Shown piece after piece: positions 52,069 to 61,100 of a stretch of DNA of 64,000 nucleotides. Positions within the stretch are counted from its first letter, which is position 1. Each line of letters opens with the position of its first letter. Source of the DNA: MFD04580-c1 sp963702995 (GTDB lineage Bacteria; Planctomycetota; Phycisphaerae; Tepidisphaerales; Tepidisphaeraceae); assembly GCA_963702995.1 (NCBI GenBank), contig OY969783.1, positions 6,510,001 through 6,574,000 of the forward strand, in the 5' to 3' direction. The translations under genes and the position numbers were made by a program. The notes beneath the pieces are model-generated. The model was not told where the DNA came from and ran no database searches. It saw only the letters and a program-made list of their open reading frames with translations.

Positions 52069-53490
52069 ATGACTGAAAAAGCCTGCCGATCCCTCTGTGT
52101 CGGCCTGCTGGGCTTGCTGCTGTCTGCGATATCCGCCTCGCCGGCGGCCGCAGGCGATCCTGACCGTCCGGCCGCTTCGCACGTCAGCTTCTACCGCGAC
52201 GTTCTCCCGATCCTCGGCCAAAGCTGCTTCAGTTGCCACCGCCCCGAAAAGCAGAAGGGCAAGCTCGACCTCACCACCTTCTCCGCACTGCACGCCGGCG
52301 GGAAATCGGGCGGGGTCGTCGTCGCGGGCGATCCAGCGAAGAGCCCGCTCGTCACGATGGTCAGCGGCGACACGCCCGAGATGCCGAGCAAGGGCGACCC
52401 GCTCACCGCGGCGCAAGTGGCGGTCCTCGCCCGATGGGTCGAGCAGGGGGCGACCGACGACACCCCGGCCGGCGCTGACCTCGCGGCCGCTTCCGGGACG
52501 CCGCCCCTGCCCAACGGGCCGCCGACGTACAAGCTGGCGCCGCCCGTCACGGCCCTCGCCTGGTCGCCCGACGGGGGCTCGATCGTCGTCGCCGGAAACC
52601 GCGAACTGCTGCTGTGCGATGCCGACGGCTCCGGCCGGATTACACGGTTGCCAAGCCACGTCGGCCGCATCACATCGCTCGCATTTTCCAAGGACGGCGC
52701 TGAACTGATCGCCGGTGGCGGGACGCCCGGCGGCGCGGGCCAGGTGGACATCTGGCGGTGGGACGACCGCCAGCCCCTTCACAGCCTTACCGTTCCTGGC
52801 GCTGATACGCTTTTCGGCGTTTCGTTGTCACCGGACGCGAGGCTCGTCGCCTTTGGCTGCGCGGACAAGACGGTGCGCGTCCTGGCGGCCGCCGACGGCA
52901 GCGAACGGTTCAGGATCGAGGCCCATTCCGACTGGGTGCAGGGCGTCTGCTTCAGCGGCGACGGCTCGCACCTGGCCAGCGCCGGCCGCGATAAGAGCCT
53001 CAAGACCTACGCGATCGGCGCGGCCCCGGTCGCCGAGGAACTGAACGACCCGCAGGAAGCCTTCACGTGCCTCGCCCGCCAGCCCGCCACGGATCGCGTG
53101 GCCTGCGGCTCGTCCAACGGGAATGTCCGGGTCTATGACACGACGAACCTCAAGCCCCGCACTGAGCAGAAGCGCGACCCGAACCAGGTCAAACAACTCG
53201 ACCACCAGAACGACCCGATCAACGCCGTCGCCTTCAGCGCCGACGGCGCGTTCCTCGCCAGTGCCTCGACCGGTGAGGTGAGGGTCTACAAGACGGAAGG
53301 CTGGGCCCGGGCGGCGACGCTGTCGAAGATCGACGGCCCGGTCTTCTCCGTCGCCTTCAGCCCCGACGGGACGCGCCTGGCGACCGGCGGCTATGACGGT
53401 CAGGTCCGCTTGTTCGATGTGAAGGGGCAAAAGGAAGAAACGGCCTTCAGGCCGTTCCCGCTGGAGCCGCAAACGGCTCGCAACCCCTGA
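52069..53490 (+). CDS. Exported cytochrome c-like domain + WD40 repeat protein
   Basis: 473 residues from ATG 52069. Signal peptide (SLCVGLLGLLLSAISASPAAA), a planctomycete C-type domain (FYRDVLPILGQSCFSCHRPEKQKGKLDL with CxxCH; PSKGDPLTAAQVAVLARWVEQGA), then six to seven WD40-like repeats (AWSPDGGSIVVAGN, AFSKDGAELIAGG, CFSGDGSHLASAGRDKSLK, AFSADGAFLASAS, AFSPDGTRLATGGYDGQVRLFDV). Likely a periplasmic propeller scaffold. Divergent from the DUF1549/1553 gene, a pairing typical of this phylum. Confidence 0.9.
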   Translation: MTEKACRSLCVGLLGLLLSAISASPAAAGDPDRPAASHVSFYRDVLPILGQSCFSCHRPEKQKGKLDLTTFSALHAGGKSGGVVVAGDPAKSPLVTMVSGDTPEMPSKGDPLTAAQVAVLARWVEQGATDDTPAGADLAAASGTPPLPNGPPTYKLAPPVTALAWSPDGGSIVVAGNRELLLCDADGSGRITRLPSHVGRITSLAFSKDGAELIAGGGTPGGAGQVDIWRWDDRQPLHSLTVPGADTLFGVSLSPDARLVAFGCADKTVRVLAAADGSERFRIEAHSDWVQGVCFSGDGSHLASAGRDKSLKTYAIGAAPVAEELNDPQEAFTCLARQPATDRVACGSSNGNVRVYDTTNLKPRTEQKRDPNQVKQLDHQNDPINAVAFSADGAFLASASTGEVRVYKTEGWARAATLSKIDGPVFSVAFSPDGTRLATGGYDGQVRLFDVKGQKEETAFRPFPLEPQTARNP

Positions 53491-53749
53491 CGCAGAGTTC
53501 CATCCCCCTTTGAGACGTGACGCCGAACGCACTTTCTCCACTTCAGCGAGTCTGAACCCTGCTGTGGCCGCGCGATCAATCGTCGGGCGGGCAAGGATCG
53601 CCTCCCGCCGGTGACGGACACAACGCCGTTTCACGTCGAAAACAGGTTTTCAAATCGACCTCATCTTACCCAAATATCCTCGTTTTAGAATTTTAGGACG
53701 AACCGCGTCGGAAGTGGTTCGCGAAGCTTATTCTGGCAAGGTTCACACT

Positions 53750-55048
53750 ATGAGTTCAACGCGGGGGATTCCGCTGCCAATCGCCGGGATACGTGTAGCG
53801 CATCAACCATTCCACGTTACAGCGAAGCCGGTGGGGCCGGCGTGTAATCTAGGTTGCGGTTATTGCTACTATCTGTCGAAAGAGCAGCTGATTGGTTTGC
53901 CAGGGCTTAGCCGCTTGAAGGCGATGTCTGACGTGTTGCTCGTCGCCTTTATCAAACAATATATAGAGGCCCAGCCGATCCCCCGCGCCGTTTTCACTTG
54001 GCATGGCGGAGAGCCGACGCTGCTCGGCCTGGAGTTTTTCCGAAAAGTGGTGCGACTTCAGCGCGAACTGGCGCCGCCGGGGTTCGAGGTAGATAACGAT
54101 CTTCAAACCAACGGCGTCCTTCTTGACGATGCTTGGTGCGTCTTTCTCCGTGATGAACGTTTTCTTGTGGGGTTGAGCATTGACGGGCCGCGAGAGATGC
54201 ACGATGCGGCTCGGCCGTCACAAGGCGGGCAGCCGACGTTTGATCGGGTGTACGCGGCCGCAAAGCGTCTTCAACACCACGGAGCATCGTTCAACACGCT
54301 GACCGTGGTCAGCCCGTCAAACGTGGGCCACGCGTCCCAGGTTTACGACTTTCTGACTAAGGATCTCGGGTCCACGTTCCTCCAGTTCCTTCCTTGCGCG
54401 GAGCATCGCGACTTTGCGACCGTGGCTCCTGGCTATTGGGATTTCTCAACCCAGCCCTCTATCGGGTCACTGGCTGCCCAGCCGCGGACTCCCGGGTCAA
54501 CGGTAACGGACTGGTCGATCGCGGCGGACGAGTGGGGAGGGTTTTTATCGCAACTCTTTGACCGATGGTACGAGTCGGACGTCGGACGGATCCGGATTAA
54601 CTGGTTCGAGTCGTGGATCGCACAGTGGGGCGGGAGCCCGGCAAAGATGTGTGTCCTCGCCGAAACGTGTGGGCAAGCGCTCGCAGTGGAATTGGACGGC
54701 GGAGTTTACTCGTGTGATCAATACGTATACCCGGAGTACCGCCTGGGGAACATCTCGCCGGAGGGACTCGCGACTCTGGCGGACTCTGATCGGCAAAACG
54801 GTTTTGGCCGGGCTAAACGAGATCAACTGCCTCTCTACTGCCACAGCTGCGAATACAACTTCGCCTGTCACGGCGAGTGCCCTCGGAGGCGATTCCTGAA
54901 GACGCCCGACGGAGAGCTTGGGCTTAACTACTTTTGCTCGGGGTATAAGCGATTTTTCGCCCATGCGGGCGACCGGATCGCGTCGCTCGCATCAAGCCGC
55001 TATGGAGCGACACGACGCGTTCGAGCGCAGGGAACCTCCCGGGGTTGA
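53750..55048 (+). CDS. Radical SAM/SPASM enzyme, anaerobic sulfatase-maturase (anSME) type
   Basis: 432 residues from ATG 53750. Radical SAM cluster CNLGCGYCYYLSKEQL; AWHGGEPTLLGLEFF-type glycine motif; QTNGVLLDDAW; and SPASM cysteines in KMCVLAETCGQALAVELDGG, YSCDQYVYPEY, YCHSCEYNFACHGECPRRRF and LGLNYFCSGYKRFF. anSMEs oxidise a Cys or Ser in sulfatases to formylglycine. No sulfatase lies in the window, so it either acts in trans or on something else. It is preceded by an AT-rich gap and followed after 115 bp by the giant repeat protein. Its base composition looks a little lower in GC than its neighbours (not measured). Confidence 0.9.
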   Translation: MSSTRGIPLPIAGIRVAHQPFHVTAKPVGPACNLGCGYCYYLSKEQLIGLPGLSRLKAMSDVLLVAFIKQYIEAQPIPRAVFTWHGGEPTLLGLEFFRKVVRLQRELAPPGFEVDNDLQTNGVLLDDAWCVFLRDERFLVGLSIDGPREMHDAARPSQGGQPTFDRVYAAAKRLQHHGASFNTLTVVSPSNVGHASQVYDFLTKDLGSTFLQFLPCAEHRDFATVAPGYWDFSTQPSIGSLAAQPRTPGSTVTDWSIAADEWGGFLSQLFDRWYESDVGRIRINWFESWIAQWGGSPAKMCVLAETCGQALAVELDGGVYSCDQYVYPEYRLGNISPEGLATLADSDRQNGFGRAKRDQLPLYCHSCEYNFACHGECPRRRFLKTPDGELGLNYFCSGYKRFFAHAGDRIASLASSRYGATRRVRAQGTSRG

Positions 55049-55163
55049 GAGCCCGACCGAAGCGGCCGCTCAATCGGAGCATTTTTCGCGAATCAACACG
55101 GGGGCACCAAAGGGCGGAGTGCCAGTCAAACTGTGTCCGTCTAGGCTTGCGGGGGTCTTTTAT

Positions 55164-58100
55164 ATGAAGCGTATCCACCGTCAAGCGATCGTTCGAAATG
55201 CCGCGTTCTACGCGGTTCGCGCAATGGCGAGTTCGGTCATCGCAAAGGTAAGGTCAGATAGACCAGCGGGCTTTCGCCTGGAACCGCTAGAGCGCCGGCA
55301 GCTTCTTACGAGCGCTTCATGGGTTGGAGGCGACGGGAGCTGGTCAGACCCGACGCATTGGTCCACAGGGGCGGTGCCAACGGCATCGGATGACGTGACA
55401 ATCTCTGGCACAGAGCACGTCACGCTTGCTCCAGCGGGGGGCTCGGTGCATTCCCTCTCCTGCGGCGGCGCGGTCTACCTTGACGGTGGGTCGCTTTCAA
55501 TCGGCGCTGGGGGACTGAATCTGTCATCGGCACAACTTAGCCTCGGCAGCGGGGCCACAGTCGCCGTTGGCGGAAATTTAGCGCTTTCAGGTTCGTCACT
55601 GACAAATGCTGGCATTGTCACCTGGTCGGCCGGCAACATCTCGATGCAGCACACGGCCACGATCAACAACCAGGCCGCCGGCATCTTCAACGCGACGGGC
55701 GCCGGACAGCTCTACTCGACGGGGAGCTACTACGTCGGCGACGGGGACGGCACCAACGGCTCGGACTGGGTCTACGACCTAAGCTCCCTGTCGTTCAACA
55801 ACGCCGGCACGCTCGTCAAGTCCGGCTCGGCGACGACCACCACTTTCGGGCTCGGCCAGGACAGTCGCGACGGCATCGCCTTTAACAACAGCGGTTCGGT
55901 CCAGGTCACCGGCGGAACGCTCGCCCTCGACTGGGGCGGCGGCGGCGCGGGGACTTTCTCGACCTCCGCCGGCGCCTCCGTGCAATTTGCCGGCGGCCGC
56001 TACGTCGGCAGCGGGGCGGCGAGCCTGGGCGGCGCCGGTACCTACGCTGTGTCCGGAGGGTACACAACCGGCGTTGCCGTCTCCACGCAAAGTCTTAGTG
56101 TGTCGGGCGGACGGATCGAAACGACTTCCGGAACCGTGCAGAACCTGACGGTCACCGGCGGTGAGATGTACGGCCCGATTACTGTCCAAACCCTCACGGT
56201 CTCGGGTGGCTACTTCAGCGGCTATGGCGGGTCGACCATGACTCTCGTCGGCACCGGCGTCTGGTCGGGTGGTTGGTTGAACTCGGGTTCGCTAACGGTG
56301 ACCGCCGCAGCGGCCTTGTCCATCGGCGGCAGCGTCGGCATTCAGAACGGCGTTCTCGCGAATAGCGGTATCGTCACTTGGTCGGCCGGCAGCATCTCGA
56401 TGCAGAACACGGCGACGATCAACAACCAGGCCGGCGCTACTTTCAACGCGACCGGCGGCGGACAGCTCTACTCGACGGGAAGCTATTACGTCGGCGAAGG
56501 GGACGGGACCAACGGCTCCGACTGGGTCTACGACCTAAGCTCCCTGTCGTTCAATAACGCCGGCACGCTCGTCAAGTCCGGCTCGGCGACGACCACCACT
56601 TTCGGGCTCGGCCAGGACGGTCGCGACGGCGTCGCCTTCAACAACAGCGGTTCGGTCCAGGTCACCGGCGGCACCCTCGCCCTCGACTGGGGCGGCGGCG
56701 GCGCGGGGACTTTCTCGACCTCCGCCGGCGCCTCCGTGCAATTTGCCGGCGGCCGCTACGTCGGCAGCGGGGCGGCGAGCATGGGCGGTGCCGGTACCTA
56801 CGCTGTGTCCGGTGGGTACGCCAGCGGCCTGGCGGCGGCGATCCAGAACCTCAGCGTCTGGGGCGGCCGGATCGACATGACGTCCGGGACGGTACAAAGC
56901 TGGTCGGAGTCGGGCGGCGAGGCCTACGGCCCGGTCACTGCCCAGGCGTTGAACGTCGCCGGCGGCAACTTCAGCGGCTTAGGCGGCACGCTTACGCTCG
57001 CAGGGAGCGGGACGTGGAACGGCGGGTGGCTCAACGCCGGCGCCGTGACGGTGGCGGCCGGGGCGACGCTCGCCATCGGCGCGAACGTTGGCATCTCCAG
57101 CGGTACGCTGAACAACAGCGGCACGGTCAACTGGTCGGCCGGCAACATCTCGATGCGGCTCACGGCCACGATCAACAACCAGGCCACCGCCACTTTCAAC
57201 GCCACGGGCGGCGGCCAGCTTTATTCGACGGGCAGCTACTACGTCGGCGAAGGGGACGGGACCAACGGCTCCGACTGGGTCTACGACCTAAGCTCCCTGT
57301 CGTTCAATAACGCCGGCACGCTCGTCAAGTCCGGCTCGGCGACGACCACCACTTTCGGGCTCGGCCAGGACAGTCGCGACGGCATCGCCTTTAACAACAG
57401 CGGTTCGGTCCAGGTCACCGGCGGAACGCTCGCCCTCGACTGGGGCGGCGGCGGCGCGGGGACTTTCTCGACCTCCGCCGGCGCCTCCGTGCAATTTGCC
57501 GGCGGCCGCTACGTCGGCAGCGGGGCGGCGAGCCTGGGCGGCGCCGGAACCTACGCTGTGTCTGGAGGGTACACAACCGGCGTTGCCGTCTCCACGCAAA
57601 GTCTTAGTGTGTCGGGCGGACGGATCGAAACGACTTCCGGAACCGTGCAGAACCTGACGGTCACCGGTGGTGAGATGTACGGCCCGATTACTGTCCAAAC
57701 CCTTACCGTCTCGGGTGGCTACTTCAGCGGCTATGGCGGGTCGACCATGACTCTGGCCGGCACCGGCGTCTGGTCGGGGGGTTGGCTCAACTATGGTTCG
57801 CTGACGGTGTCCGCGCCGGCGGCCTTATCCATCGGCAGCAGCGTCGGCATTCAGAACGGCGTTCTCGCGAATAGCGGTACGGTCACCTGGTCCGCCGGCA
57901 GCATCTCGATGCAGCACACGGCCACGATCAACAACCAATCCGCCGCCACTTTCAACGCCACGGGCGGCGGACAGCTCTACTCGACGGGCAGCTACTACGT
58001 CGGCGACGGGGACGGGACCAACGGCTCCGATTGGGTCTACGACCTGAGCTCCTTGTCGTTCAATAACGCCGGCACGCTCGTCAAGTCCGGATCGGCGGCG

Positions 58101-61100
58101 ACCACCTTCGGCCTCGGCCAGGACAGCCGCAACGGCGTCGCCTTCAACAACAGCGGCTCGGTCCAGGCCACAGGTGGCACCCTCGCACTGGACTGGGGCG
58201 GCGGCGGGGGCGGCTCGTTTACGACATCCGCAGGCTCTTACGTCGCCCTGAATGGCGGGACTTACCACCTGCAGTCCGGCGCACTGATCGGGCCTGGGAC
58301 GTTCGACGTGAACGGCGCCCGTCTTGAGCAGGACGGGGCCACATCGATCTCCGGCAGCGTGTACGCGGCGTCGGGGGGGATGGTATCACTTCAAAGCGGC
58401 ACGCTAAGCCTGACGGGGGCCGTGGAAGTAACGAGCTCGAGCCAGTTCAGCGTCGATGGGCCCCCCTCTCAAGATCGACGCTCGGTATCTCCGGCACCGA
58501 AGTAGGGTTGACTTGGAGCGGCCTGGGTCGCGTGCAACGGTCAAACTACACCGTTGAGATGTCTACCGACGGCGTCAACTACTCAGGCAGCTACTCGGCC
58601 CTGGAAAGTACCCAGGCGTATGTCGTTGGCGGGCTCGACCGCAATACTCCCTATACTTTCCGCGCCGTCTCCACCTGGCCGCAGGGTGGACGGTTGGTAT
58701 GCGACATCGGCTTGGTCTCGACCCTGGACCAGCCCGACCAGAGCTCGCTCCAGCGCGTCCAGCCGTTCGTAACCGACAAGCCGATACCGACCCCGACCCC
58801 CACGGTGTTGACAATCACCTCGGGCGGCAACGGCCCCGTTACCACCATCTTCGGCGGAACCGCGCCGATGGCGCCGATTCCGCCCGTACTTCTGTCACCG
58901 ATCGCCGCCGCGGACCTTCTTGGGCGCCAAATTGTCACCGACAACACCTGGGCCTCGGCACGGAACTTAGCGGTCACCGTTTTCGACCACTTTCTTGCCA
59001 CATTCAATCACTCCTACCCTGACGCGCAGTCCGTCCCGTCGAGGGCGCCGTTGGGCGGTCACGTCGTTGACAATGGGACAGTGAGTCCCGACCCTACCCG
59101 GTACTCCGACGGCGCAGTGGACTACACGGCGACGGACCTCACGTCGAAGGGGTTCGGCGAGCCTTTCTCGCAGACGCGCAGCTGGACGAACCAGAGCGGC
59201 CTGGTCTCCGACCAAAGCTTTGGCACCAACACAGTCGTTCTTCCCACGGTGTTCGAGGAAACCGGCGACGACACCCACGTGTCGGCCGTCTTCGGCGCGA
59301 CGGACGTGCGGTCGTTCAGTTCCCTGAACGGCGGCGCTTACATCGACCAGCGCGCGTCGCGAGACACTCTTGCCCTCTCCGGAGGGCAGTTCGTCTATAC
59401 CGATTCCAGCGGCAACATCTACCGTTTCTATGACTTCGGCGGTTCGACGCCGGCCGGACGCCAGGGGCAGTTCATCGGCCTGACCAGCCCCGCCGGCATC
59501 CAGACGTACGTCTGTTCGTACTACGCGAACGGCGGGGTGAACGAGATCCGCAGGGCCAACGCTTCTGGCGTGGACAGCGAGTCCTGGCTCTATACGCAAG
59601 CCACCAGCGGGCCGAACGCGGGCAAGGTGGTCAACGTCCAGCTTCGCCGGCCGAACGGTTCCGGCGGATGGGTCGTGGTTCGGCAGGTCGCCTACGCCTA
59701 CTACACCAACGCCGACACAAACGGCAGCCTTGGCGACCTAAAGACCGCGATCATTGAGGACGCAACCGGCCAGGCGATCGACACCACGTACTATCGCTAT
59801 TACAAATGGAACCAGCCGAACGGGTTCGATCACGGGCTCAAGTACGTCGTCGGTGCCGACGCCTACGCGCGGGCCGTATCGGTGTACGGCAACGTTGACG
59901 CGTTGTCGGACGCCCAGCTCGCCCCCTACGCGACACAGTATTTCCAGTACGACACGAACCGCCGCGTCACGCGCCACGACATCGCCGGATGGGGCGGCGA
60001 TGCTTCGGCGAACCCAGGCGTCGGCTCGCTCACCTACCAGTACACCATCAACCCGGCGTACGCCGGCGACGGCCCCAATTCGTGGTTGTATAAGACAGTC
60101 GAAACCCAGCCCAACGGCAATCAGAACGTCGTCTACTGCAACGCCGCCGGCGATGTCATGCTGAACGTCCAGCGCGACCTCATCGACCCAGCAAACCCGT
60201 CGCTGGTGGGCGGCCAGTGGGCGACGTTCTACGTCTACGACAACGCCGGCCGCCTTGCCTGGACGGCCAGCCCGTCGGCCCTGAACCTGCCGAGCGACTT
60301 GAGTGTGATCGAGCAGTACCCCGACCTGCTCCACAGCGTCGGCGGCAATTATCAGTATGTCAGTGACTCGACCGGCCTGATCTCCACCACCAGCTATTAC
60401 AATTCCAGCACGGCCTCGACGACAACCGCCGGCGGCGCACTCGACGCCGTCCAGTCCGACGGCGTCCGCCACGGCGAGACCGCGGCCGTCACCACGATCC
60501 AATCCTTCGACTACTTCTCCCATTCCGCCAACGGCGCCACCGTCTTCGTGCCTGCCGACGTCACGTCTTACGCCAACTCGGACGGCACCGGCGCCCGAAC
60601 GAGCTCCTACGCCTACGCCTGGTACGCGAACACGAACCAGCCCCAGTCGGTCATCGTCACCGCGCCCACCGTCTCGGCCGCCGAGAACGGCGCCGGCACG
60701 GCCGACGTCGGCACCAGTGTCTTCGACTTCTACGGCAACATCACCTGGATGCGTGACGGAGCGGGCATCATCACCTACATGGCTTACGACGCGGCCACCG
60801 GGGCGATGACCCAGGAGATCCACGACGTCAACACCGTCGCCACGAGCGACTTCAGCGGCCTTCCCGCCGGCTGGTCCACGGTGGCCGGCGGCGGCCTGGA
60901 GCTCAAGACCTTCTACAGCGTCGATCCGCTCGGCCGCACGACGAAGGTGACGCTGCCGGCCGGGAACGACGATTATGTTGTCTACAACGATGTCGGGCAC
61001 GAGGTCCGGACGTACGCCGGCTGGAACGCCACCACCGGCACGACGGCGGTCCCCGTGAACATCACCCGCCAGGTGCGGCCGGCGGCCGGGTCAGGCGTCC

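Noticed and set aside
55623..58270. Considered as a CRISPR-like or non-coding satellite
   Set aside because: The period is about 756 bp, always a multiple of three, and in frame with a protein.
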